Shown here: piece after piece, positions 36,121 to 46,259 of the stretch
Numbering within the stretch: the first letter of the stretch is position 1
How the letters are laid out: the number at the start of each line of letters is the position of its first letter
Notes under the pieces: model-generated
The model's input: the letters and a program-made list of their open reading frames with translations, nothing else
Told to the model about the DNA's origin: nothing
The model's database searches: none
Position numbers and translations under genes: made by a program
Source: Haemaphysalis longicornis
Lineage: Eukaryota; Arthropoda; Arachnida; Ixodida; Ixodidae
Length of the DNA stretch: 64,000 nt
Direction of reading: 5' to 3'
Assembly: GCA_013339765.2 (NCBI GenBank)
Contig: CM023449.1
Coordinates: 119,230,957 to 119,294,956 of the forward strand

Positions 36121-39100
36121 GCTCGAAGCAGCCTGGAAAACTTAAGCGACAACCAAAAGATGCGCCACAGAGAACTTCGCGTACAACCATCGTCGTCGTT
36201 AGACGGAGGGGTGCATAATTTGTACCCTATGGGGACCGTAGGTAACCCTTACGTGATGTGTTTGCCAATCAGTAGCATCTAATGTTCATAGTTATTATGA
36301 ATAAACGGTACCTAGGTTGCTGAAATCCTTAAGCTATGTTTTCTCAACCCGTGTTCATTGCCCTACTACATTTGTAATCTGTTGCTGCCTTCCAAATTTT
36401 TAACTTGGTCCAACTCCCTACAAAGAATGAAGAAATGAGCCGAGGGTTTCTTCTCACTGTCCTCAACAAGAACATTTATTAAGATGATAACTTCAGAGGA
36501 AAAATATATCCCAGACTGTAAATATCTTGTGTAGAAATTATAACGCATTTCTTGCGACAAACAGGCTTCTATTTATATACCGGGATGGCGGGCTCTGGCA
36601 GTTAGTAGCCGAAATCAATGCGTAGTATCATTTCAACGGTAGTCCAATTTTGTATGCCTCGAGCTGCGGTTTATTACCAGAGGGCTGCGTGAAAGACTCA
36701 TGGATAATGCAGTCTGAAAGTCCTTTGCCATGACAGAAACAAGACCGGGTTGTCTGACTGACATTCCAAAACGTTTATTGGCTGCGGCAGATTTGGTGTT
36801 GATAATCCTGGGGATAATACATACAAAAATAAATTTCTTTTCTTGGTTATTGATGGCAAAAGAATGAAATTATGGTCTTCTACTATCTTCCTAACCTATG
36901 CTCTGACATGTGCAACAGGAGTAGGACCGTAAATGTTTACAGATTTTTTAGGCCGACATGCCATTTATGCGAATGGAGAGTATCCTCATCCTCTAAGCAT
37001 AAAGTGCCCATTGAAGTCACCTTGTGCTCCCTTATTTTGTTAACAGCCCATGTATAAGGTTGGGTTTAGGGTTTAAGGTTGGGCTCTGCCCGTGCGGATT
37101 GTTTACAGAAAGCTCAGCTCGGCGAAGGGTAGAGGGGGGAAATGCTAAGTCCAGAAGTGCGAAGAAAAGTGGCAAGGAGGCCAAGAGCCCCGAGCAGGTT
37201 TTGGGAGTGTGCGCCTCATGAAAATTATGCACACCCCGGTCTAACGGCGGCGATGGTTGAACGCGAAGGTTTCTCACGAGGGATTCCTCAGTTGATGCAA
37301 AAACATAAAGCAGGCTTCACCTGTGAAAGGGTTTAATTGAAGCAGAGTACGCTTTGCAGGTCGAAGTTGGCCTTCCTGCACTGGATTTCTAGGGGGGCTA
37401 CAGGCGCCGTCTGCGAGACATGCAAAGCTTCACTGTAAGCTTCGACGGTGACGGAATGCCGCATCAAAAAAACGTCGGCTCCATAAAGCGAGAAACCCAG
37501 GTCCGATCCCGACTTCTTTCTAACTTCCCACATCATCATCGCCATAATCCGACAAAGTTCGCTTTCCTGCACTGGGTTTGACTACAGAAGCCATCAGTGA
37601 GGCATTGGAAATTTTTCTTAAAAAAAACGCTTGCTTTGGTCGGAATTGCGCACTGGTCCCCGCAGTATGAAAGCGGCGCCAATCCGATTGCATTACGTGA
37701 AATTAGTGGCGCACAGCGGGTTAGTGTGTTCGTAGCGCAGCAGTTTGCTTTGGACTTTGACTCAGTTAAAGTAGACTTTGGCAATTTAAATTTTAGGCTT
37801 TAGAAGGGTAGATTGTGTGCTGTGATTTAGCACAGTTTGCCTTCCGAACACCTGCCTTGCTAGCCATCTTTCTCTTAAGAAAGTGGGCAAACCTAAGAAC
37901 GGCCAAGTTACATGTAGAAGAGATCACCAGCTCCGCTGTTGCGTCAGTCTGCGTATCTCGGTTGCAAAAATGGCCGAATTTTTCTACGTGTTTCATCGAT
38001 ACCTCAATTCAGATTCCCGCAGAAGCCTTCGTCCTCTTCTATGACCTCGTCATAAAAAAGTTCCTCCTGACACTGAACTCTCAACAGATGTGGGAGGTTG
38101 TATCTCAATATTCGGAGTTACCGTAATAAATGGGGGCACCTACACTTCTTTTTCGATGAGAGCACACGTAAGAATCACTTCTGAATGAGTAACATCCCCC
38201 AATTATGTCGCTCAGTCTAAAGTAGCTGAGTTTGGTACTGGCGAGTTCCGTATTGCTGAACGTGTGACTTTGCAAAACTCGCAAGGTAAGAAAACGGAAA
38301 CATTCTGAACCTTTACTCAGATTTGCTCTGAGCGTTTCTCCTAAACGTAGTTTTCGAGAAAAAGTGCCTAGCACTGTATGTAAAATATTAGTAAACCAAT
38401 GACGAGGCATGGGTAGCGGCATCACCCCAATTCAAGAAATGCATTGACTCCGTACACTTGAATAGCATCTGCCGCTCCCCGATGCTACTCCTAGTTCCCG
38501 AATTTTTCCCTGTCCTTTACGTGCAGTTATGGTGCGTTATCAGGAGGGATAATAATCTTTTTCAATAATTTGGTTATGTTCAGGCGTTGCGCATTGAATT
38601 TTTCAACTGTTTCAATTTAAAATACATACTTTTTCTTACTGAATCTTGGTTTCACCAGCAAAGTGTGACTATATCATGCATATGTTGCAGTGGAAAAGGT
38701 ATACCTTCGCAACTACAGCAAGTGTCATTAACGAGAAGTAGCAAGGGTCGGCATGGGCTTTTTCAGAAAGTAACACCAACTGTACGTACGGCCCAGGTTG
38801 CCGATGTAGTCTCTGTGCTTAGGAACTTACCAAAAAAATTGCCTGCAACTTTGTCGGCTAAAGCATCATAAACCTGCCTTCTGCCGGCTAAAGCAAGTTC
38901 CGGCTTCTAGCGCTCGTTATTTCGCAAGTACAATAAATTTACACAATATACTGCATTTTTCATGAGTTCAGCATTCGTACACGCCAAGTAGAAAAGACGA
39001 AACAACAAACAAATCCTTCCAAACTAGGATTTACTGTACTACACAGCCAGGCGGCAAACCGGAAATAAGAGAAAATAAAACGTTGCCTCAAGGAGAGGAG

Positions 39101-39479
39101 CCTCTACCACTGAAGCAAGAGTGCAATACGTTGTGGCAACGTCTACAACTCATTTCCGCTCGCGCGAACCGTACAGCCTGGACGATCCGATGAAAAGGAA
39201 CAGTCTGAAGGACATTTTGTTTTAGGAAAAAAGGAACTTGGTTACTCACACACAAAATCCACGAAAAAACCGGAATGGGCAAGGGTAAATAAGGCGACCA
39301 AATGGGATGCATCGTGTGCTAACAATGCCGTGCGAAAATTGAAGCTAGGAGGGCGTTGTGCAGAATAATCAGCGATGCGGAATCGAAAGGGGATGACGCC
39401 AAGAGTTCGATTTATCGAGGGGTCGCAAGAAGGGTACTTTTATTTACTTGTGCACTAACTACTTCTTTTTGTGGGTAGT
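36121..39479. other. Mostly unassigned, with a repeated 25-bp word
   Basis: AAAGTT(C/G)GC(T/C)TTCCTGCACTGG-type words occur at about 37365 and 37555. This suggests an old local duplication or a dispersed repeat between them. No gene is supported. Confidence 0.4.
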
Positions 39480-39718
39480 TTTGATTGACTGTAGGGTTTT
39501 AACGCGCTGACGCAACGCAGGCTGATGAGGCGCGCCGTAGGTGGAGGGCTCCGGATTAAATTTGACCACCTAGAGATTTTTAACGTGAGCCAAAATCTCG
39601 TACACACGGGCGTTTTTGCTTTTCGCCTACATCAAAAAGCGGCTGCCGCGGCTGGGAATCGAACCCGCGACCTCGTGCTCAGCAGCGCAACGCCTTAGCC
39701 ACTGAGCCACCACGGCGA
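39480..39718 (-). repeat. Ruka-like tRNA-derived SINE
   Basis: A minus-strand copy. The tRNA-like head has GTGGCTCAGTGGC (A box) and GGGTTCGATTCCC (B box). The body has CACGTTAAAAATCTC and the end TTAAAACCCTACAGTCAATC. Intact head and tail. Confidence 0.87.
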
Positions 39719-40648
39719 GTACGCGTGGTTTTCCGCTGAATCAAAATTATTAAGCCTGGCCTCATCAAGAGCCATATATTCTTCTAAGAAGAAACAAAAA
39801 TTACGAAACTGACTTTCAGATCCCTTCCGGTTACATTTTTTTAATTTTATTTGGCCCGTTTGCACTTGCCTAGTCTCCGCAAAAATGAGAGATTTCGCAC
39901 AATCCCGAGAGCGCGAACAGCGCATATCTTTTCCAGCAGTCATCGATTTCAGCTCGCGACGTTAGGCAAGGCCATTATTTTCTCCTTGGGTCTAGCGACC
40001 CGTCGAAAGTCTCAAAGAACTATTTTATCATCTACCTATACTATGTATTCTATTTCTTTTACCTAGAGTAGCTTTCACCTCGATTTATAACTTTGTTTCT
40101 GGATTGGATCCTTCCAACTCCATATTAAGGTTGGTGGAGCTATCAGACAATTACGAGTGAGATTGGTGTTATGCAAGGGAAGCGCTTTTGTAGTTAAAGA
40201 GGTAGCTAGTGTACCATCAGCTTATAATTTTTGTTAACCGCTTCTAGATCTTGGGGCTCTCTCTACCATGGTCAGAATTTTCTTTATTTTATGATATCAT
40301 AGGAATTGCATTTTTGTACGAATGGCCAACTGTATGCTGGTTGAAGGTAAATTTATGCTTTGTCACTCTCTCCGAATTCCCACAAAAGATTGAATAATGT
40401 TCCTATTTTCGTTCTTAAGTTTTTTCTTCAGGATTTGGTGATGGCCATAAAAGACGCAGGCGGTCAATACCAAAACGGGCCCTCAAACTAGTCGAAAACG
40501 CTTTCTCAGAGAGCTGAATTGACAGTTCGTACGCCCTGGTGTTTTTTTGTCAGACTTTTGAATAAAGAGGACTACAAGCTAAGTGACAGGGGTCTTCTTC
40601 GTGCAGTTATTTCAATAAATATGATGACATCTAAGATGACCGGAACTG
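39719..40648. other. Unassigned; possible decayed palindrome at 40559-40620
   Basis: TGAATAAAGAGGACTACAAG and GGTCTTCTTCGTGCAGTTATTTCA form partial inverted arms. They share GGACTACAA with palindromic element 1. This may be a decayed relative but lacks the CCAACTAGCC tail. Nothing else recognised. Confidence 0.35.
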
Positions 40649-40677
40649 TTGCGACCGAGTCATCCCAGCGCTGACAC
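40649..40677 (-). other. Gypsy leader with primer-binding site, cut off from its LTR
   Basis: On the minus strand, with the CTG at 40678-40680, it reads CTGGTGTCAGCGCTGGGATG. TGGTGTCAG is the sequence found just after the 5' LTR in many gypsy elements (tRNA primer-binding site; from memory). The LTR it belongs to is at 45630-46259, on the far side of the Harbinger insertion. Removing the insertion puts it 1 base after the LTR end. Confidence 0.65.
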
Positions 40678-41270
40678 CAGGGGCCGTATTCTGCTATCCG
40701 ACGCCCTTCCGACGCGCGTCGGAAGTTCGTGACGTCAAAATGACGTGCAAATAGCCAACCGCCCCGCCCTCGAAGATCGCGGGAAGTACGTCATCGCCTT
40801 CGGGGACAATCTCATAACTTTCAAATGCTGCTAAAGCGAAATTAATAAAAATGTTTAGATATAACAAAGCCTTTCCTGTTTGTGTGTTTTCACGGGCACT
40901 GCCGTTGCTGCTAATGCTAGTTTAACAGGTTTACACGCATTTATGTTTTTACTTTGTTCCGTTATGAGGCGCCAGGGAGCGCTGCGCGCGGCACAGCTGT
41001 TTTTAAAGGAGGCATATTTGAACGCTCAGTACAGTTGCTGCGCAAAAATTTCGTCCCACAAGGGCGTTCTCTTGGGACGAAAAGCGACGTAAACGGTACG
41101 CTGTTGCCCGGCAGTTATATATAAGACGGCTGTGACGTGAGTGCGATATTTTGATCGATTTTCTAACGCCATGTCATTGTTCGGCCACTCTCGCTTGTGC
41201 AGTGAATTAAACCCGTTTTTCAAAACGCATGTGTGCGCGTTTTGCGCACGATCAGATTACGTACTTATAT

Positions 41271-41696
41271 TGTCACGAAGCCAAGGATGACGCAGTTGTC
41301 TTGAAGGAAAAACAAGTTTATTATGGCGAACTTGTGCTCCCCTAACAACTCAAAAGAATACAGAGGCGGCGAAGCAGCGGTCAACAGAGTGACTTGTGCA
41401 GACGAGTGTCGTCGAATCGAATGCCGCGGCGTCTGCTCTGCACGCTTTTATCTTTCGGCGCAAATGTTTCTCGAACCGTCCATTGAAATACAGAACATTG
41501 TAGATCAGAGAAGATTATTCTGGGCTAGTGCCGTTAGGGCGAAACAGTCTGCTTATCTGAATGAGATAGCCCGTGCGGCATAAAAATAAAGAATGGAAGA
41601 CGCGCTTCGCGGACACAGATAACAGAGCCAGGCGTGGCCGGGCGATAAAAACAAACAATAAATAAACAAACCCATACATGGTTCGCGGTAATATCA
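41271..41696 (-). repeat. Solo LTR-like insertion inside Harbinger
   Basis: Minus strand: it begins TGATATTACC and ends CTTCGTGACA (TG...CA). It holds AAAGATAAAAGCGTGC as a TATA-like box and AATAAAC near the end as a polyadenylation signal, in LTR order. No coding region follows, so it would be a solo LTR. The 5-bp flanks do not match (TATAT and CGGCA), which weakens the border call. Confidence 0.5.
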
Positions 41697-42259
41697 CGGC
41701 AAGCTCGTTTTAATTTTTTTTAATGAAAGCAGGGGTGCAAGTGCAACGTCAATGAAAGAGAGTACTGACCTCCAGACTTTAGCGACCCGAGGATACGTTT
41801 CCTGCCTAGCTTTGTTTCATGAGCTATATTAATATGCTATTCTGCGTGACGAACTGCTCTAACAGCCTAAGCCTGTATCACGTCAAATCGACCACGCCCA
41901 CAAATTTGGTGCTTAAGCATGCAACTTGAAGTAGTTTGCTCAGTTTTTTTCTTAAAACATCCCGAGAATCAAACCGCCTTCCCGCAGGTATTGTTTCCAT
42001 CCACAATAATCACTTGTTTCTACAAGCATAGGTACAACTCAGTGACTGTGCAATGAGGTGCAATTTTTGTAATTGAGCACCTGCAATGTATTCTTACGTT
42101 AGCATATTTTGTAATTCCATTTTCCTATTTAATGCCTCTACCCTTCAGGGTTAAATAGGTAAAGTATACCGCAATACGCTTCGTTAACTAAGATAGAGAC
42201 CAAATTTTCAACCCCTTATTGTTTTTTGGCCGTTAAGCTCATAATGAACACATTTTCAG

Positions 42260-42430
42260 GCACACTGGAGCTGGAGAGCTGCTGGTTGTGGAAGGCCCTG
42301 AACAAACAACCAGTACTGTGGGCCTCAACAAGAATAGATGCCAACTATGAGCACTTTAACAAGCTGGAGTAGAGAAAGCAGTTTTGGCATTGCATCACAA
42401 ACATCAATGTGCCCTTCTTTATTTTTGCAA
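42260..42430 (+). pseudogene. MADF/Myb-SANT-like DNA-binding relic of Harbinger
   Basis: After a splice-acceptor-like CATTTTCAG (to 42259), the frame reads WKALNKQPVLWASTRID, NYEHFNKLE, a stop (TAG 42370-42372), then RKQFWHCITNINVP. The aLxxqPvLWd pattern and the later FWxxI are those of MADF/Myb-SANT-like domains. Harbinger elements use this second protein to carry the transposase to DNA. It lies on the strand opposite to the transposase. Only part of the domain is seen and it has a stop. Confidence 0.6.
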
Positions 42431-43312
42431 TGAAGTTACGTTGGTTTCTGTGCACTTTAAATAAGGCTGTGTACTACAGAAATGCTATAGTTGATTTTGT
42501 CACGATTATTTTTTCCCAGTGTTGGTTACTCTTGGACGGTGCTGCTGCATGCAGGGGAAAAGGAAACAGTTCAACATAACTTGTAACACCCTGATTTATT
42601 GAGGAAAAATTCAATACGCCTTTGTAGATGCTGCTGTTGGCTTATCATAATTATTTTTTACAAGCAGGTGTCCTTCATGAAAGAAAAAATCGCAATATCA
42701 CTTTAAAAATCTAAGCAAGCAGTCATCAAAGCACTGAGTGCTAGAATACATGCAATGGTGGGGTAAATGAAACTTTTGTGACCATTTTTCCACTTATCAT
42801 GAGAATGTCAGAGTAAACCATGACAGTGAACTCTTTGTTAAGAGACAGCCTCCAATATTTTAAGCATGTTTACTTTTTGTATCAACAGTGGAGATGCATA
42901 CTGGCATATCGTGTTCTCTTAAGTAAAATGATCTGTCAGAGATTTCCAAACAAAGTCACCGTGCAATGGTTGTGCTATGTCATAATATAACTCTTGACTG
43001 GATTGAACTAATTGTGTCCAGAAGATTCCGCAGTATACTGATTATTTTTTTTTGTTTGTGGTACATGCATCATCATTCTTTGCTTCACAGCAGAATGACG
43101 GTTACAGTGTAATAAACAGAATTTTCTCAAGAGAATCTTGACCGGTCTCTATACCCACAACAAGGCCTCACGACCCATCAAAACAGTAGTCACGGCCTAT
43201 CCCAGATCAAGCAACACCGTGTCAAGACATAGTATATAGTGGTCGAAAGCAAAGCAACTTTCTCTGTTGTCCTCACACAACCATGTCAAACACAAAACGA
43301 CAAGAAGCTTCT

Positions 43313-43934
43313 CTACAGGAAACAATGTCGCGTCAGGGCAAAGTATATGCTACATGAAACAACAACAAAACAATTTTCTCCCGACAAAACAAACACCGCA
43401 CACCACACACAATCAGAAACGAAAGTTAAAAATGACATGTTTAGTGCCACAAAGCTGTCTGAAGATGCGTTGGTTGCCCTGTCCTTCAGGAGCTTCTTGC
43501 TCCTGTCGGGGGCAGGCACCTCATCAGCCGCATCGTCTGTATCACTGCCCTCGTCCCTTGGTGCTGCTGCAGCTATTGTCGTCAGTCGTTCCAACAGGCA
43601 GCCACACAACACACACTGACAATGTTGGCTGCCAGAAGAGGCCTATGAAGAAAAGCTGGTGCTACTGCAGGCAAGGAAAACAGCTCTTGAGAACTGCAAT
43701 GCTGCACTTCACGACAGAGCACATCGAAGCATGTGCGGCATTGTACTTTTCTTCAGGTGTCTGGGGCCTGGACGACGAGCAGGGGGTGTCATGAGCCACG
43801 ACTCGAGCAGGTGGCCACCGTCAACCCCAGAACTCGCCAGGCTTTACACGTCACGGGCAAAAGTGAACAGCCAGTCACACAAAGGCACTGTAGTCGGCAG
43901 TCACGGTCAGGGCCTTCATACTGGCGTCGCACAC
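43313..43934 (-). pseudogene. Harbinger transposase catalytic exon relic
   Basis: A strong acceptor (TTTCTTTCAG, AG at 43935-43936) precedes VCDASMKALTVTADY, matching the block after the first catalytic Asp in HARBI1-type proteins. Then LASSGVDGGHLLESWLM is found in another frame. EEKYNAAHASMCSVVKCSI and VLKSCFPCLQ match the EExYNxxH...VVERxxGxLKxRFxCL block. VVKC stands where VVER is usual, so the catalytic Glu is Lys. It ends in an acidic tail (DEGSDTDDAADEVPA). Frameshifts and stops lie between the blocks. Confidence 0.85.
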
Positions 43935-44839
43935 CTGAAAGAAATACATAACACAAATATGTACTAAAGCATTAAACAAGTACACAGTTTGAAAAAAGGA
44001 AAAGGTAATAAACAAGAGCAAGAATATAAAGAATTGGGTTACTTGGAACTGATTCACTCCGCAACTGCATGCAACGACAAACGACATCGCCGTGTTGTAT
44101 GTGCCTTTTTTTTAATCGTCGCTGTTTCGCGTAGCAGGGGAATTAGAGCATGCAGGCGACCTGAGAGGAAAATTGGTTACTTACAACTATAGATAAGGGC
44201 CCTCCCACCCATCTATGCGGTACAACTGCGAAATACAACCCCTCCCCTCCCCACCCCGCATTTCGAAATCGATAAACCCTTAAAACGAGCCGACAAGCTG
44301 AACTTGTCACCTATTCACTATGTGTCAAGCAGGGGGAAACATCTCAGCCGAAGTGAAGGCGCCGAAGCAGTTGACACACGATGGGGGCGGGGCGAGGGCG
44401 ATATACGTTACGCATATATTACACGGTTCTTTATGAAGTCAGTTAGACGACCAACACAATACACCTGTTTATCTTTCTTTATAAGCTTTTTTTCTTTCAA
44501 GACGCCACCCTATTCGATACCTCTGAACGTGTTCATTTTAGCTACATTTATTGACATACCTTTTCGATATCATTTCACTTAAGCGAACATAGGCCGGAGA
44601 GTTAAAAGATTATTTACATATGCATGCATCTGCTAAGTTTTTTTTTTTTGACACACTATTTGATCATGCACAATTGCGAAATTTATGGGAGATCACTGCC
44701 ACCACACCACACCGCTCAAAACAAACGCATTTCAGTGACTGCTTTTCAGACATCGCGCTCCTTTTCCCTTCGATGCAAAACAATTTTTTGCTTCCGTAAC
44801 AAACGTAGCCAGAAACAAGTAGTACTTACACCGTGCTTA

Positions 44840-45416
44840 CGTCGCCGGGGTATCCAAAACCCTCGTGTGTCGGAGCTCCGTCAGTGCCGACACCACAGTG
44901 TGAACGCTGCGACTGGCGTCGGGGTGCGACAGTGTTTCATGGTGGCAGAAAACGCTTTGCAAACTGTCAGTTGCGAAGAGGGACACAGCACGCACAGCAC
45001 CTTCGTATCTGTTGACACTTCGCTGCACCTCGATGGCCGATAAGGGCTTCCAATTTCAGCGCCTTGGCAACGGCGTGAATGCTGCGGCTGACCGACGGCT
45101 GCGTCATGCCAAGAGTATCACCGCTACCGACAATCTGTTGAAAGCTGCCGGTAGCGAAGAGCCTCAGAGCGCACATCACGTTCGCTTCCGTAGATAGCCC
45201 CGTCGCACCTCGAGGCCTAACGTGCTCGTTAAGTGCGTCGCACAGCATCCGCGCCGGGCCCTTGTTGACACGGAAACGGCGCTGAAAGTCGCCGTCACTC
45301 AGTCGACGCTCAGGCACGGGATCCTCCTCCAGCAGCTCCAACAAAAGTGCGAACACAGGCGGCATATACGCAGCCATCGTACAATCCGATGCGCTCTTAA
45401 CCGCGCCGGATTTCAC
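44840..45416 (-). pseudogene. Harbinger transposase N-terminal exon with duplicated helix-turn-helix
   Basis: From ATG at 45414-45416 on the minus strand, 149 codons include RRFRVNKGPARMLCDALNEH, ALRLFATGSFQQIVG and TLGMTQPSVSRSIHAVAKAL. These are the HARBI1 N-terminal region with its helix-turn-helix. A second, diverged copy follows in another frame (about 44882-45010): AVSLFATDSLQSV, then SHPDASRSVHTVVSAL. Splice-donor candidates GTAAGC and GTAAGT lie at about 44826-44842. The first copy is the better preserved. Confidence 0.85.
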
Positions 45417-45629
45417 CCGCCGGTCGCGGGAGAACGAGCGGGAGCCTTTGGCTACGTGACGTCACCAAAAAATAGCCAAAATATAGCCGCGTGACGTAGG
45501 CCGGCTGACGTTTTCCGCTCCGAGCCAATCGTGAGAGCCCACTTTCTCCTCTCTCTAAACAACCGCGTCGGAAGGGCGCCGGAAATCGTTCCGGCGCGCG
45601 TCGGATGACCAGCAGAATACGGCCCCAGT

Positions 45630-46259
45630 TGTTGCGACCGGGTGGGCCGAGCCGAGCCGAGCTCTGTCGCCTCCGACATACTAGTGGTAGCGTGGTGAAG
45701 CGAGCGGCCAGCCGCTGTTGCAGCCGTGAAGAAGTCCAGAAGCCGTAGGCTAACGTAACGGTTTACTTCATAGCGAGACGTGAGCCGTAGCCAAAGAACA
45801 ATGACCCGACGGGTGAGGGTAACAGTACAGGACTCGAGCAGAATGACAGCAGTGATTCGCTGCTCTAACGGGAATGGGTTGTAGCGCTTGCGGGGCTTCT
45901 ATTTATATCCAAAAGCAGTAACGGTCAAAACGCCAACAAGCGGCAACACGTCACGAACGTCACAGACACACAACGCTCTTTCCAGAGTTCGTGATCCGTC
46001 GGTAGCATTGGCGCACGTTGAGTACGGGAGAGGGGAGAGAAGAGGACTCCGCTGCGATTGCGGGGCCTCTGTGTCCTTGAAGAGCGTTGAGACGAGCCTC
46101 GCCGGCAGCCGCCGAAGTTTTGAAACGCGCCGAAAGCGAAGCGTCTGGCCCGGGCTTGTGGAGGCCTGAAAACATGAATCACTGACAAGAGGGGACCTGT
46201 TTCAAAGGCGCACGCAGTGGCTTCGCCGCACAGTACGGCGGCGGGCCGATTCGTAACAG
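45630..46259 (-). repeat. Gypsy 5' LTR
   Basis: Minus strand: it begins TGTTACGAATCGGCC and ends CCCGGTCGCAACA, 630 bp. It contains TATAAATA (45900-45907 on this strand) with CTACAACCCATT about 30 bp downstream as a possible start. The sequence after its end is one A and then the CTG of the Harbinger target site. Past that insertion comes the TGGTGTCAG leader at 40649-40677, so this is a 5' LTR, not a solo one. No gag or pol is recognisable further down (below 40649). Confidence 0.75.
45900..45907 (-). promoter_or_regulatory. TATA box of the gypsy LTR
   Basis: TATAAATA on the minus strand, in GGATATAAATAGAAGCCC. It lies mid-LTR where the U3/R border is expected and would drive minus-strand transcription. 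Confidence 0.6.

Larger units (their letters stand above)
40681..45625. mobile_element. PIF/Harbinger DNA transposon, ~4.9 kb, decayed
   Basis: The termini are GGGCCGTATTCTGCT and its exact reverse complement. They continue imperfectly into CCGACGC(G)CGTCGG-rich subtermini. CAG flanks both sides (40678-40680 and 45626-45628). CWG is the target duplication reported for some vertebrate Harbinger elements, whereas TWA is the commoner one. It encodes a minus-strand HARBI1-like transposase in at least two exons and a plus-strand MADF/Myb-like protein, the two-gene set of this superfamily. An LTR-like insertion lies at 41271-41696. Stops and lost catalytic residues make it inactive. Confidence 0.92.

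Noticed and set aside
37060..37090. Telomere-like GGGTTTAGGGTTTAAGG
   Set aside because: Only two or three imperfect units, and not the arthropod TTAGG array; chance.
43239..43967. Plus-strand frames over the Harbinger catalytic exon
   Set aside because: The minus strand carries the conserved transposase blocks; the plus frames are antisense shadows.
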